The notes below the pieces were generated by a model, which saw nothing but the letters and a program-made list of their open reading frames with translations, did not search any database and had not been told where the DNA came from. Shown in pieces: positions 16,877-29,634 of a stretch of DNA of 64,000 nt. Position 1 is the first letter of the stretch. Each line of letters begins with the position of its first letter. The stretch spans positions 1 through 64,000 of the forward strand of contig NZ_JQEY01000007.1 in NCBI RefSeq assembly GCF_000743715.1, in the 5' to 3' direction. Source of the DNA: Palleronia rufa (lineage in GTDB: Bacteria; Pseudomonadota; Alphaproteobacteria; Rhodobacterales; Rhodobacteraceae). The translations under genes and the position numbers were made by a program.

Positions 16877-18058
16877 ATGGCAGACGATTGGAACACCCGG
16901 ACGAAGCTGGTTCACGGCGGCATCCGCCGGTCGCAATACGGCGAAGTGAGCGAGGCGATCTTTCTCACGCAGGGCTTCGTCTACGACAGCGCGCAGGCCG
17001 CCGCCGACCGGTTCGAGAACCTGGGCGAGGATGAGTTCATCTACGCCCGCTACGGCAATCCGACGGTCAGGATGTTCGAGGACCGCCTGGCCTCCGTCGA
17101 GGGGACCGAGGATTGCTTCGCCACCGCCTCCGGCATGGCGGCGGTGAACGCGGCGTTGATGGCGGTGCTGACGGCGGGAGATCATGTGGTGTCGTCCCGC
17201 GCGCTCTTCGGGTCGTGCCTCTATATCCTTGAGGAAATCCTGCCCCGCTTCGGGGTCGAGGTCAGCTTCGTGGACGGCACCGACCTGGAGCAATGGCGCG
17301 CCGCGATCCGCCCCGACACACGCGCCGTGTTCATGGAGACGGTATCGAACCCGACACTGGAGGTCATCGACCTGCGGGCGGTCGCGGCCCTGGCCCATGA
17401 CGCCGGCGCGCTGGTGATCGTCGACAACGTCTTTGTCACCCCCGTTTACAGCCGCGCGGCGGCGCTGGGCGCCGATGTGGTGGTCTATTCCACCACCAAG
17501 CATATCGACGGTCAGGGCCGCGCGCTGGGCGGGGCGGTCTGCGGCACGCGCGCCTTCGTCCGCAAGGTGCTGGAGCCGTTCCTGAAACATACCGGCGGCG
17601 CGATGTCGCCCTTTACCGCGTGGATCATGCTCAAGGGCATGGAGACCCTGGATCTGCGCGTCCGGGCCCAGTCGGCAAGCGCCCAGACTTTGGCAGAGGC
17701 GCTGCGCGGCCATGCGCGTCTGGCGCACGTCGCCTATCCGGGCCTGCCGCGCCATCCCCAGCACGCCATCGCGCGGGCGCAGATGACCGGCTTCGGCACG
17801 GTGCTGGCGCTGGACCTCAAGGGCGGGAGAGAGGCCGCGTTCCGGTTCCTGGATGCGCTTCGGATCGTCACGATCTCGAACAATCTCGGTGACGCCAAGT
17901 CCATTGTGACCCACCCCGCCACCACCACCCACCAGCGCCTGTCCGAGGAGACCCGCGCCGCGCTGGGGATCGGCCCGGGGCTGGTGCGGCTGTCCGTCGG
18001 GCTGGAGGACACGGACGATCTGCTGCGGGACCTTCGCCAGGCGCTGGACCACGCCTGA
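16877..18058 (+). CDS. metZ: O-succinylhomoserine sulfhydrylase
   Basis: 393 residues, Cys/Met-metabolism PLP-dependent family. Makes homocysteine from O-succinyl(acetyl)homoserine and sulfide, the direct sulfhydrylation route to methionine. Motifs: YARYGNPTV (57-64), ATASGMAAVNAAL, METVSNPT (153-160), VDNVFVTP (182-189) and the PLP-binding K208 in STTKHIDGQGR. The ending SVGLEDTDDLLRDL is typical. ATG 16877 follows GAGAGG by 10 bp; in-frame GTG 16847 and ATG 16856 would add 7-10 unconserved residues. Controlled by the SAM-II riboswitch immediately upstream. Confidence 0.96.
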   Translation: MADDWNTRTKLVHGGIRRSQYGEVSEAIFLTQGFVYDSAQAAADRFENLGEDEFIYARYGNPTVRMFEDRLASVEGTEDCFATASGMAAVNAALMAVLTAGDHVVSSRALFGSCLYILEEILPRFGVEVSFVDGTDLEQWRAAIRPDTRAVFMETVSNPTLEVIDLRAVAALAHDAGALVIVDNVFVTPVYSRAAALGADVVVYSTTKHIDGQGRALGGAVCGTRAFVRKVLEPFLKHTGGAMSPFTAWIMLKGMETLDLRVRAQSASAQTLAEALRGHARLAHVAYPGLPRHPQHAIARAQMTGFGTVLALDLKGGREAAFRFLDALRIVTISNNLGDAKSIVTHPATTTHQRLSEETRAALGIGPGLVRLSVGLEDTDDLLRDLRQALDHA

Positions 18059-18148
18059 GTCGCGGCAGATAGATGTATTTTGACGCAGTTCGTGGATCGA
18101 GGCGGCATGCGTCCCTATCTTGGGTGCGATGATCCCGGAGGGCACGAC

Positions 18149-19246
18149 ATGAACGTTCATCAACCCGGCTTCGGCCGCGAACCGGACAGCGACGAGGCGG
18201 CGGAGCTGCTCAAACGGCTGCGCCTCTGGACTGCGAGCGCCACGGTCGAAGAGATCGAGACCGTCGATCCGGCCCTCCGTGCACTGCTCGGCGGTCCGGT
18301 CGCGGAATATCCCGCCTTTCGCCGCGCCTATCCGGACGAATTCGCGGCCGATCCGGCCTACCGGCTGAGCCTTCCGGATCTGCAGAACGGTCCGGCAAGC
18401 CTGATCCGCGGCGCGCGGAAGAGCATCCAGCACGTGGGGATCTCGAACTTCCGGCTGCCCATCCGCTACCTTAGCCGCGACGGTGCGGCGCATCTGCTTG
18501 AAACATCGGTGACCGGCACGGTCAGCCTGGAGGCCGGAAAGAAGGGCATCAACATGTCGCGCATCATGCGCACCTTCTACGAACACGCCGAGGAAACGGC
18601 GTCGTTCGAGGTGATGGAGCGCACGCTGGACGCCTACAAGGAGCGGCTGGAAAGCTTCGATGCCCGGCTGATGATGCGCCTGTCCTACCCGATGCGGGTC
18701 GAGAGCCTGCGCTCCGGCCTGTCGGGCTACCAGTACTACGATCTTGCGCTGGAGGTGATCGACCGGGGCGGGGTGCGCATCAAGGTGCTGCATCTCGACT
18801 ATCTCTATTCCTCTACGTGCCCCTGCTCTCTGGAACTCAGCGAACACGCGCGGCGGGAGCGCGGCCAGCTTGCCACGCCGCATTCTCAACGGTCGGTGGC
18901 GCGGATCTCTGTGGTGGTCCAATCCGGACAGATCCTGTGGTTCGAGGACCTGGTCGAGCTTTGCCGGGCCGCCGTGCCGACCGAAACGCAGGTGATGGTC
19001 AAGCGAGAGGACGAACAGGCCTTTGCCGAGCTGAACGCCGCCAACCCGATCTTCGTGGAGGATGCCGCCCGGCTCTTTGCAGAACGGCTCCAGGCAGAGC
19101 CACGCGTCGGCGATTACCGCGTCCTGGCCAGCCACCAAGAGAGCCTGCATAGCCACGACGCGGTCAGCGTCCTGACGGAAGGCGCGACTTTCGACACCGG
19201 CAGCCTGGACCCGCGGCTGTTCCAGTCGCTCTACCAACTTGGCTGA
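18149..19246 (+). CDS. folE2: GTP cyclohydrolase FolE2 (type IB)
   Basis: 365 residues. Converts GTP to 7,8-dihydroneopterin triphosphate for folate (and queuosine) synthesis using a metal other than obligate zinc. Family marks are HVGISNFRLPI, GKKGINMSRIMR, the catalytic-cysteine segment SSTCPCSLEL, TPHSQRS and SHQESLHSHDAVS. The N-terminus has about 70 residues before the conserved core, longer than in B. subtilis. ATG 18149 follows GGAGGG by 6 bp. FolE2 genes are often zinc-regulated, but I cannot identify a Zur site. The last bases overlap the GNAT gene start. Confidence 0.95.
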   Translation: MNVHQPGFGREPDSDEAAELLKRLRLWTASATVEEIETVDPALRALLGGPVAEYPAFRRAYPDEFAADPAYRLSLPDLQNGPASLIRGARKSIQHVGISNFRLPIRYLSRDGAAHLLETSVTGTVSLEAGKKGINMSRIMRTFYEHAEETASFEVMERTLDAYKERLESFDARLMMRLSYPMRVESLRSGLSGYQYYDLALEVIDRGGVRIKVLHLDYLYSSTCPCSLELSEHARRERGQLATPHSQRSVARISVVVQSGQILWFEDLVELCRAAVPTETQVMVKREDEQAFAELNAANPIFVEDAARLFAERLQAEPRVGDYRVLASHQESLHSHDAVSVLTEGATFDTGSLDPRLFQSLYQLG

Positions 19247-19847
19247 CGACGTGCCTGAGCGGGGCGTCCGAACCCGGCTCGGGGACGGCACCCCGGCACT
19301 GATCCGCGACGTCGGTCCGCAGGACGCGGCGGCACTGGCCGAGGGCTTCGACGGGCTGTCGCGCGAAAGCCGCCTGTTCCGGTTCCTCCACGCGGTGGAG
19401 CGGCTGCCGCCGTCCGATATCGACATGTTCACCCGTCCGGACCACGTCCTGCATGAGGCAATCGGCGCCATCCTGATCGAGGGCGGCCGGAAGCAGCCCG
19501 CTGGAATCGCTCATTTCTTCCGCGGACAGGCGGATGAGGCCCGCGCGGAGATGTCGCTGGCGGTGATCGACGCGGCGCAGGGCAGGGGGCTTGGCTCTCT
19601 CCTCCTGGGCCGGCTTCTAAAGGTGGCCGCAGCGCGCGGGATCGCGCGCTTCGACGCGTTCGTGCACTCGCAGAACCGCGCCATGATCCATATGCTTCTG
19701 GCGCTCGGCGCCGACGAGCGACCAGAGGTCGGGCTGCGCGTTTTCGTCCTTGCCGTCCACCGCGATCCGGAGGCGTATCCCGCCACGCCGACCGGCGATG
19801 CGATCCGTGCGGCCTACGCATTGGAGTCTGCGCCGCTGGCCGCTTGA
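19239..19847 (+). CDS. GNAT-family N-acetyltransferase
   Basis: 202 residues, starting at TTG 19239 inside the folE2 stop region, or GTG 19251 just after it. The acetyl-CoA site is AEMSLAVIDAAQGRGLGSLLLGRLL, with the Q/R-x-x-G-x-G/A turn (QGRGLG). An upstream segment GLSRESRLFRFLHAVERL resembles the GNAT domain attached to protein lysine acetyltransferases of the acyl-CoA synthetase-like group. Here the domain stands alone. Substrate (protein lysine or small amine) unknown. Translationally coupled to folE2. Confidence 0.85.
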   Translation: MADDVPERGVRTRLGDGTPALIRDVGPQDAAALAEGFDGLSRESRLFRFLHAVERLPPSDIDMFTRPDHVLHEAIGAILIEGGRKQPAGIAHFFRGQADEARAEMSLAVIDAAQGRGLGSLLLGRLLKVAAARGIARFDAFVHSQNRAMIHMLLALGADERPEVGLRVFVLAVHRDPEAYPATPTGDAIRAAYALESAPLAA

Positions 19848-19880
19848 CACCCCCCGGCCAGGTGGCCAAGCGTTCCGCTC

Positions 19881-21329
19881 ATGATCGACCTTCGCCCTGT
19901 CGGATATGTGATCGGCCTGCTGGTCGCCAGTCTGGGGGCATCGATGCTGGTGCCGATGAGCATCGATCTGATCTACCGCAATGGCCACTGGCCGGTGTTC
20001 CTGAATGCCGCCGTGATCTCCATACTGACGGGCGGGCTGGTGGCGCTGTCCTCGGTCAATGCGACGACCGCGCGGCTGAGTTTGCAGCAGACGTTTCTGC
20101 TGACCACCCTGGTCTGGGTGGCGCTGCCGGTGTTCGGCGCCCTGCCGTTCCTTTTCTCGCCCCTCGAAGCCGATGTGACCGACGCCTTCTTCGAAGCGAT
20201 GTCGGGCATGACCACCACCGGATCGACAGCGTTCAGCGGGCTCGACGACTTCCCGGAGGGGCTGCTCTTGTGGCGCTCCATGCTGCAATGGTTCGGCGGC
20301 ATCGGCATTGTCGTCGTGGCGATGGTATTCCTGCCCGAACTGCGGGTCGGGGGGATGCAGATCTTCCGCTCGGAAGCGTTCGACACGATGGGCAAGATCC
20401 TGCCGCGCGCGGCCGAGATCGCCAGTCAGATCAGCTGGATCTACGTCGTTCTGACCATGCTGTGCTTTCTGAGCTACCTGACGCTGGGCATGTCGAGCTT
20501 CGATGCGATCAACCACGCGCTGACCACGGTCTCGACCGGCGGGTTCTCGACCACGGATGCCAGCTTCGGCGCGTTCCAGGGGCCGCCGGAGTACGTCGCC
20601 AGCATCTTCATGGTCCTGGCGAGCCTGCCTTTCGTGCGCTACATCCAGCTTGTGTCCGGTACGGCGCGGCCATTCTTCCGCGATTCACAGATCCATGCGT
20701 ATCTTTTGGTCATCACCTCCATGGCCGTGGTGCTGGCGCTGTTCCAGATCGTCGAGGACGAGCGCGGCTTCGAGGAGTCGCTGCGGGAGGCGTTCTTCAA
20801 CGTGACGTCGATCATCTCCGGCACCGGATACGCCAGTGTGGACTACCAGCTCTGGGGCAGCTTCGCGATGGTGGTGTTCTTCTTTATCGGCCTGATCGGG
20901 GGCTGCGCGGGATCGACCTGCTGCTCGGTCAAGATCTTCCGCTACCAGATCCTGATGTCGGCCATCGCCACCCAGATCCGGCGCATCCATTCGCCCCATG
21001 GCGTCTTCGCCCCGAAATTCGACGATCGCCGCGTCTCCGAGGAGGTCCTGTCATCGGTCATGGCATTCTTCGTTCTCTTCGTGGTGTCCTTGGGGGTCTT
21101 GTCCGTGTCGCTGGGGATGACGGGGCTGGACTTCGTCACGGCGACCTCCGGGGCGGCGACGGCGATCGGCAACATCGGCCCCGGTCTGGGGCCGATCATC
21201 GGGCCGTCGGGCTATTTCGGGCCGTTGAACGACGGGGCCAAATGGTTGCTGATCGCCGGGATGCTGGTCGGCCGGCTGGAACTCATGGCGGTCTACGTGC
21301 TCTTCACCACCGCGTTCTGGCGGGGCTGA
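19881..21329 (+). CDS. trkH: Trk-type potassium uptake membrane subunit
   Basis: 482 residues. Integral K+-translocating subunit with four M1-P-M2 repeats. The pore-loop filters are seen as MSGMTTTGSTAF, TTVSTGGFSTTD, SIISGTGYASVD and ATAIGNIGPGLGP, each with the key glycine. IQLVSGTARPFF and the LLIAGMLVGRLE MAVYVLF ending are typical. It would work with the NAD-binding TrkA, which is not in the window. It follows the GNAT gene by 33 bp on the same strand and converges with a peptidase gene. Confidence 0.94.
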   Translation: MIDLRPVGYVIGLLVASLGASMLVPMSIDLIYRNGHWPVFLNAAVISILTGGLVALSSVNATTARLSLQQTFLLTTLVWVALPVFGALPFLFSPLEADVTDAFFEAMSGMTTTGSTAFSGLDDFPEGLLLWRSMLQWFGGIGIVVVAMVFLPELRVGGMQIFRSEAFDTMGKILPRAAEIASQISWIYVVLTMLCFLSYLTLGMSSFDAINHALTTVSTGGFSTTDASFGAFQGPPEYVASIFMVLASLPFVRYIQLVSGTARPFFRDSQIHAYLLVITSMAVVLALFQIVEDERGFEESLREAFFNVTSIISGTGYASVDYQLWGSFAMVVFFFIGLIGGCAGSTCCSVKIFRYQILMSAIATQIRRIHSPHGVFAPKFDDRRVSEEVLSSVMAFFVLFVVSLGVLSVSLGMTGLDFVTATSGAATAIGNIGPGLGPIIGPSGYFGPLNDGAKWLLIAGMLVGRLELMAVYVLFTTAFWRG

Positions 21330-21334
21330 CCCCC

Positions 21335-22312
21335 TTACTCCCAAAGGGTTCGCCAGCAGGGCAGCGGGTCGTTCCGGGCAGGGGCGGCCAGAAACACCGC
21401 ACGGGCGATGGAGCGGGCCAGGCAGGTGGCCGCGGCATGACCCAGCGCGGCCAGCCCGGCCGGGTCGGGCGCGGGCCGCGCGCCGGTGGAGACTGCAAAG
21501 ACAAGATCGCCGTCGAACGGCGTGTGTGCGGGCAGGATCGCGCGGGCCATGCCGTCATGCGCGACGGTCGCCAGCCGGGTGGCGGTCGCGGCGTCGAGCG
21601 CGGCATCCGTGGCGACGATGGCGAGGGTCGTGGCGGTGCCGGGCGCGGACCCCTTGGTGACGGCGCAGGCGCGCTCCGGTACGCCGCGGCCGCCGAACTC
21701 CGCAGCCTCTTCGAAAGGCGCGGCCCAGAAGCGGCCCGTCCGGGGGCAGACGCAGCCGCCCATGGGATTCGCGGCGGCCAGCGCGCCCACGGTCGTGCCG
21801 TCGTCCAGAACCGCCGAGGCCGAGCCGATGCCGCCCTTCAGCGTGCCCGCCAGCGCGCCGGTTCCGGCGCCGACGGATCCCAGTTCGGGCGCGCCGCAGG
21901 CCGCGTCCAGGGCGGCGCGGCCCAGGGCGGGGTAGGGCGTGTCGATCCAGCCGGGGTCGCCGCCCGCATCCAGGTCGTAAAGGATCGCGGCCGGGACGAT
22001 GGGGATGCGCCGGTCCCTGACCGCAAAGCCCCGGCCCCGTTGCCGCAGCCCCAGCGCCACGCCGTCCGCGGACGCCAGGCCATAGGCCGACCCGCCCGAC
22101 AGCACCAACGCGTCCACCTCGCCGACCAGGGTGCCCGGGGCCAGAAGGTCGGTCTCCCGCGTGCCGGGCGCACCGCCCATGACGTGCACGCCGGCGGCCA
22201 GACGGCCCTCTCCCAGCAGCACGGTGACGCCGGATTTCAGCTCCGCGTCCTGGGCATGGCCCACCCGCAGGCCCGGCACGTCGGTGATGAGGTTTCGCTG
22301 GCCCGGTCGCAT
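21335..22312 (-). CDS. P1-family (S58) peptidase, DmpA-like aminopeptidase
   Basis: 325 residues. N-terminal-nucleophile fold family of L-aminopeptidase/D-esterase (DmpA). Conserved segments: LITDVPGLRVGHAQD, GGAPGTRETDLLAPG, ALVLSGGSAYGLASADGV, PIVPAAILYDL, and the autocleavage region GALAGTLKGGIGSAS where the serine would become the new N-terminal nucleophile. Cytoplasmic, no signal peptide. Substrate likely short peptides or beta-peptides. ATG at 22312; 5 bp from the trkH stop at its 3' end. Confidence 0.9.
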   Translation of the reverse strand: MRPGQRNLITDVPGLRVGHAQDAELKSGVTVLLGEGRLAAGVHVMGGAPGTRETDLLAPGTLVGEVDALVLSGGSAYGLASADGVALGLRQRGRGFAVRDRRIPIVPAAILYDLDAGGDPGWIDTPYPALGRAALDAACGAPELGSVGAGTGALAGTLKGGIGSASAVLDDGTTVGALAAANPMGGCVCPRTGRFWAAPFEEAAEFGGRGVPERACAVTKGSAPGTATTLAIVATDAALDAATATRLATVAHDGMARAILPAHTPFDGDLVFAVSTGARPAPDPAGLAALGHAAATCLARSIARAVFLAAPARNDPLPCWRTLWE

Positions 22313-22424
22313 GGGACGGACTGTGACACGGGTCGCATCCGGGGAGAACCCGACGCGTCCATCAATACGCTTGGCCTTTGCCCCCCGGTCGCGGCATACC
22401 GGGGCGACTCACGAAGGAACCGTC

Positions 22425-23003
22425 ATGCGGCCGATCAATATTCTCGCCCTGGTGCTGGTGATGCTGGGCGTCTTCGCCGTGCTGCACTACACGCTGCCGC
22501 AGCGCGACGTGGTGCGCATCGTGAACACCGACGTGCGGCGCATGGACTTCGGCTGGAACGCGATCTTCTACGCCGGCGCCGATGGCGGCGATGCCGCGGG
22601 CCAGAACCGCGACATCCGCTTCATCGAGACGGTGGACCCGGATGGCAGCCCGATGGTGTATCGCAACGAGGATACCGGCTGGGGCTGGCCGTTCTACTTC
22701 AAGTTCGACAGCGCCGACCTGCAGGCGCGGGCGGCCGATCTGGTGTCCAACCGCGATGCGCCGGTCTGGGTGGCGGTGACCCACTACGGCTGGCGTTCCC
22801 GGTTGCTGTCGGCGTTTCCGAACGCCACCGCGATCCGCGTGGTGGACGGGCCGGACGTGCGGTTCTTCCCCTGGCCCATGGTGCTGGCGCTGGGCGGGAT
22901 CGTGCTGGTGGTGCTGCTCTTGTGGCGACTGGCGCAGATCGTGTGGCGCAACACGGTCGGGCCGCTCTTCGGAAAGGGCCGGGGCCGGGGCGACGATGCC
23001 TGA
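22425..23003 (+). CDS. DUF1523-family membrane protein
   Basis: 192 residues with a helix at 5-22 (ILALVLVMLGVFAVLHY) and a second near 151-170 (MVLALGGIVLVVLLLWRLAQIV), flanking a periplasmic-type middle domain. That domain has RDVVRIVNTDVRRMD, a RDIRFIETVDPDG motif, NEDTGWGWPFYFKFDSADLQA and WVAVTHYGWRSRLLSAFPNA. This is the layout of DUF1523, a family common in Rhodobacterales and without known function. AAGGAAC lies just before ATG 22425. proC follows 47 bp later on the same strand. Confidence 0.85.
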   Translation: MRPINILALVLVMLGVFAVLHYTLPQRDVVRIVNTDVRRMDFGWNAIFYAGADGGDAAGQNRDIRFIETVDPDGSPMVYRNEDTGWGWPFYFKFDSADLQARAADLVSNRDAPVWVAVTHYGWRSRLLSAFPNATAIRVVDGPDVRFFPWPMVLALGGIVLVVLLLWRLAQIVWRNTVGPLFGKGRGRGDDA

Positions 23004-23050
23004 CGCGACGCCCTGTACAAACCGATGGATGGAAGGCGAGGAGACCCCCC

Positions 23051-23851
23051 ATGGACATGGACGCGTTGAAGCATCGCGGGCTGGTGATGCTGGGTTGCGG
23101 CAAGATGGGCTCGGCGATGCTGGAGGGATGGCTCAAAGGCGCGCTGGACCCCGCCGAGGTCTGGGTGATCGACCCGAACCCGTCGGATGAGCTGCGCGCC
23201 ACGGACGTGCGCCTGAACGAGGATCTGCCAGAGGCGCCGGGCATGGTCCTGATCGCGGTCAAGCCGCAGCTTCTGGACGATGCGCTGCCGCAGGTCACGC
23301 ACCTGGGCGGCGGCGACACGGTGGTGCTCTCTGTCGCGGCGGGCGTGACCATCGCCCGGTACGCGCAGGACTTCGGCGACGGAACGCCGGTGATCCGGGC
23401 CATGCCCAACACGCCCGCCGCGGTGGGCCGCGGCATCACCGCGCTGGTGGCCAACGAGGGTGGCCAGGGGTCGCTCGACCTTGCCGCGCGGCTGCTGGAC
23501 GCGGTCGGCCAGACCGTGCGGCTTGAGTCAGAGGATCAGATGGATGCGGTGACGGCGGTCTCGGGCTCGGGTCCGGCCTATGTGTTCCACATGATAGAGG
23601 CACTGGCCGCCGCCGGTGAGGCCGAGGGCCTGTCCGCCGACTTGGCGATGGCGCTGGCCAAGGCGACCGTGGGCGGCGCGGGGCAACTGGCAGAGGACAG
23701 CCCCAAGGACCCCGGCACCCTGCGCGCCGACGTGACCTCTCCCAACGGCACCACCGAAGCCGGGCTGGAGGTGCTGATGGAGAGCCTTCCCGACCTCATG
23801 CGCCGCACGGTCGCGGCCGCCGCGGCCCGGTCGCGAGAATTGGGCGCATGA
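23051..23851 (+). CDS. proC: Pyrroline-5-carboxylate reductase
   Basis: 266 residues. Last step of proline synthesis, NAD(P)H-dependent reduction of pyrroline-5-carboxylate. The N-terminal Rossmann motif is LVMLGCGKMGSAML. Then come VLIAVKPQ, VIRAMPNTPAAVGRG and the C-terminal dimer domain with AVSGSGPAYVFHMIEALAAAGE, GLSADLAMALA and the substrate loop DVTSPNGTTEAGLE. ATG 23051 behind a GGAG-containing leader. csaA overlaps its stop by four bases (ATGA), so the two are coupled. Confidence 0.96.
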   Translation: MDMDALKHRGLVMLGCGKMGSAMLEGWLKGALDPAEVWVIDPNPSDELRATDVRLNEDLPEAPGMVLIAVKPQLLDDALPQVTHLGGGDTVVLSVAAGVTIARYAQDFGDGTPVIRAMPNTPAAVGRGITALVANEGGQGSLDLAARLLDAVGQTVRLESEDQMDAVTAVSGSGPAYVFHMIEALAAAGEAEGLSADLAMALAKATVGGAGQLAEDSPKDPGTLRADVTSPNGTTEAGLEVLMESLPDLMRRTVAAAAARSRELGA

Positions 23852-24183
23852 CGGCCGGGTTCGACGATTTCCTCAAGCTCGACATCCGCGTGGGCCGGAT
23901 CGTCGCGGCCGAGCCGTTCCCCGAAGCGCGCAAGCCCGCGATCAAGCTCAGCGTGGAATTCGGCGGAGATCTGGGGGTCAAGCGGTCCTCTGCCCAGATC
24001 ACCCGGCACTACGCGCCCGAGGCGCTGATCGGCCGCCAGGTTCTGGCCGTGGTGAACTTCCCGCCGCGCCAGATCGGCCCGATGATGTCCGAGGTGCTGG
24101 TGCTGGGCGTGCCCGACGCCGACGGCGAGGTGGTGCTGATCGGCCCAGACCGGGAGGTTCCGCCGGGCGGACGGCTCTACTGA
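23848..24183 (+). CDS. csaA: CsaA-type tRNA-binding protein / chaperone
   Basis: 111 residues forming one OB-fold tRNA-binding domain, the size of B. subtilis CsaA. Features are FLKLDIRVGRIVAAEPF, ARKPAIKLSVEFG, KRSSAQITRHY, IGRQVLAVVNFPPRQIG and SEVLVLGVPD. CsaA has secretion-related chaperone activity and binds tRNA-like structures. The start ATG shares four bases with the proC stop. The 3' end overlaps tdk by 7 bp on the opposite strand. Confidence 0.93.
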   Translation: MTAGFDDFLKLDIRVGRIVAAEPFPEARKPAIKLSVEFGGDLGVKRSSAQITRHYAPEALIGRQVLAVVNFPPRQIGPMMSEVLVLGVPDADGEVVLIGPDREVPPGGRLY

Positions 24184-24767
24184 GGTGCGGCGTCGCCGGT
24201 GGCCTCGCGCCAGTGCCGGCGGCAGAGCGGCACGTAGCTCTCGTTGCCGCCGATCTGGATCTGCTCGCCGCTGGTCAGCACCCGGCCGGCGGCGTCCTGG
24301 CGCACCACCATGCTGGCCTTGCGCCCGCAGTGGCAGATGGTGCGGATCTCGCGCAGGTCGTCGGCCCAGGCCAGGAGCGCCGCCGACCCGGGGAACAGCC
24401 GGCCGCGGAAATCCACCCGGAGCCCGTAGCACATGACCGGCACGGACAGGTCGTCGGCCACGCGGGCAAGCTGCCAGACCTGTGCTTCGGTGAGAAACTG
24501 CGCCTCGTCCACGAACAGGCAGGACAGGGCCCCGCCGGACAGCCAAGCTTTCGTCCGCGCGAAAAGGTCGTCGGCCGCGTCGAATGTCTCAGCAGGAGCG
24601 CCGATGCCGATGCGGCTGCCTATCCGCCCGGCGCCGGCCCGCGCGTCGAGCCGTGCGGTCAGCAGGCGGGTGGCCATGCCACGCTCGCCGTAGTTGTGCG
24701 CGGCCTGCAAAAGCAGGGTCGATTTGCCTGCATTCATGGTGGAGTAGTGAAAATAGAGCTTGGCCAT
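24177..24767 (-). CDS. tdk: Thymidine kinase (type II)
   Basis: 196 residues. Phosphorylates thymidine in the salvage pathway. P-loop STMNAGKST (residues 9-17), the DEAQF Walker B segment, the YGLRVDFRG substrate region and the zinc-site cysteines in ICHCGRKAS and VPLCRRHW are present. The glycine-rich lasso and the tail are intact. ATG 24767 is used because it gives the canonical start AKLYFHYSTMNAGK; the open frame extends 36 bp further. It is followed downstream by csaA in convergent orientation. Confidence 0.95.
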   Translation of the reverse strand: MAKLYFHYSTMNAGKSTLLLQAAHNYGERGMATRLLTARLDARAGAGRIGSRIGIGAPAETFDAADDLFARTKAWLSGGALSCLFVDEAQFLTEAQVWQLARVADDLSVPVMCYGLRVDFRGRLFPGSAALLAWADDLREIRTICHCGRKASMVVRQDAAGRVLTSGEQIQIGGNESYVPLCRRHWREATGDAAPQ

Positions 24768-24848
24768 GTGACGCGGGGTAGCGCCGTGCCCGGACCGTGG
24801 CAAGCGTCCGGCACGGGCGCGCGGATCGGCGCGCGGATCTCCTCGGTT

Positions 24849-28178
<3,330 letters not shown>

Positions 28179-28274
28179 GTCGTCCCTCCGGGGCGTGGCG
28201 CCGGACCGAAGGGGCGGGCGCAAATCGACCGGGGTTATACGCAGCCGTGGCAGGGGTGCAAGGGCGGTCGGCGC

Positions 28275-29480
28275 TCAGGCAAGCCCGTCCGGGTACATGT
28301 AGTCCCGCGTAATCGGAACCGCGTCGTTGCGCCGGGTCAGCTGCGCCTGGAACACGACCTGCGCACCATGGACAAAACTCATCTCCGACACCACCAGGTA
28401 GTATTTCCACATACGGCAGAATCGCGTGTCATAGAGCGCCTTGGCCGTTTCCCAGCCGGCGGCGAAGCGTCTTTCCCAATGGTTCAGCGTCTTGGCGTAG
28501 TGCAGGCGCCAGACCTCGATATCGGTGGAGACCAGCTCCTGCCGCTCGATCGCTGCGGACATCTCCGACAGGGCCGGAAGATAGCCGCCGGGAAAGATGT
28601 ACTTGGCGATGAAGGGCGATGTTATGCCAGGCGGGTTCGACCGTCCGATGGTGTGGATCAGCGCCACGCCGTCCGGTGCCAGCATGTCGCGGACCTTGCC
28701 GAAATATTCATCGTAATGGGGCTGGCCGACATGCTCGAACATACCCACCGACACGATCCGGTCGAAGGTCTCCGGAATGGCGCGGTAATCCTGAAGGCGG
28801 AACGCCACCCGGTCGGACAGGTCCCGGTCGCGGGCGCGTTTCGTGGCCATCGCGTGCTGCTCGGTGGACAGGGTGACGCCCAGAACCTCGACGCCGAATT
28901 CCTCTGCCAGGGTCAGGGCCATGCCGCCCCAGCCGCAGCCGATGTCCAGCACGCGCATCCCCGGTTCCAGTTGCAGTTTCCGGGCGATATGGCGTTTCTT
29001 TTGCAGTTGCGCCTGTTCCAGCGTGTCGTTGTCGGACCGGAAATAGGCGCAGGAATACTGGCGGTCCTCGTCGAGGAATAGATCGTAGAGATCCGAAGAC
29101 AGGTCGTAGTGATGGGCCACGTTCTTGCGCGCCCGGTCCATCGGATTGAACTGCGAGAACCGCCTGAGATGACGCCCGATGGCGATCTGGGCGTCCTGGG
29201 ACCAGTGGCGGTGGCCCTTGCGCATGTTCGTCAGCACCATGCCCAGGAACCCGCGCAGGTCGTCGTTCTCCAGGGTGAGGCGGCCGTCCATGTACCCCTC
29301 TGCCGTCGCCAGATCGGGATTGGCGAGGATGCGCCTGACGGTGGCCTCGTCATGGATGGTGGCGGCGACCTCCGGCGCGCCCGATCCGGCGGCGAACCGG
29401 CGCCCCGATGGCAGGGTGATGCGGAGTGTCCCATCGACGACGATACTGCGCACAAGGCGCTCGAAAATGCGTTCCCACAT
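28275..29480 (-). CDS. cfa: Cyclopropane-fatty-acyl-phospholipid synthase
   Basis: 401 residues from ATG 29480 (MWERIFERL); an in-frame ATG at 29513 (MARNKEP) is an alternative. Methylates cis-unsaturated phospholipid acyl chains to cyclopropane using SAM. The N-terminal lipid-binding domain precedes the class I methyltransferase motif [17 protein letters not shown]. Then come [31 protein letters not shown] and the conserved [30 protein letters not shown] near the end is typical. Divergent from aspS across 154 bp. Confidence 0.95.
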   Translation of the reverse strand: MWERIFERLVRSIVVDGTLRITLPSGRRFAAGSGAPEVAATIHDEATVRRILANPDLATAEGYMDGRLTLENDDLRGFLGMVLTNMRKGHRHWSQDAQIAIGRHLRRFSQFNPMDRARKNVAHHYDLSSDLYDLFLDEDRQYSCAYFRSDNDTLEQAQLQKKRHIARKLQLEPGMRVLDIGCGWGGMALTLAEEFGVEVLGVTLSTEQHAMATKRARDRDLSDRVAFRLQDYRAIPETFDRIVSVGMFEHVGQPHYDEYFGKVRDMLAPDGVALIHTIGRSNPPGITSPFIAKYIFPGGYLPALSEMSAAIERQELVSTDIEVWRLHYAKTLNHWERRFAAGWETAKALYDTRFCRMWKYYLVVSEMSFVHGAQVVFQAQLTRRNDAVPITRDYMYPDGLA

Positions 29481-29577
29481 ATCCGGACTCTTCGGTTCCT
29501 TGTTCCTTGCCATCATCTTAGGGGGCAAGGCCGCGCTGTCCACATCCTGTACGCCCGCGACGACCCGGACGGTGCGC

Positions 29578-29606
29578 TTGACTTCCCTGGGGCGGGGATG
29601 TGTATC
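29578..29606 (+). promoter_or_regulatory. aspS promoter
   Basis: TTGACT (29578-29583), a 17-bp spacer, then TGTATC (29601-29606), 28 bp before the ATG of aspS. Good spacing and the only strong pair in the cfa-aspS intergenic region. Confidence 0.55.
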
Positions 29607-29634
29607 GCGCAGGCAACCGGAAAAGGGGATCCCG

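Noticed and set aside
19844-23003. A very long plus-strand frame (1335 codons in total, ending in proC) running through trkH and the P1 peptidase
   Set aside because: Only its last part, from 23051, is proC. The earlier part is an out-of-frame reading of trkH and an antisense reading of the peptidase.
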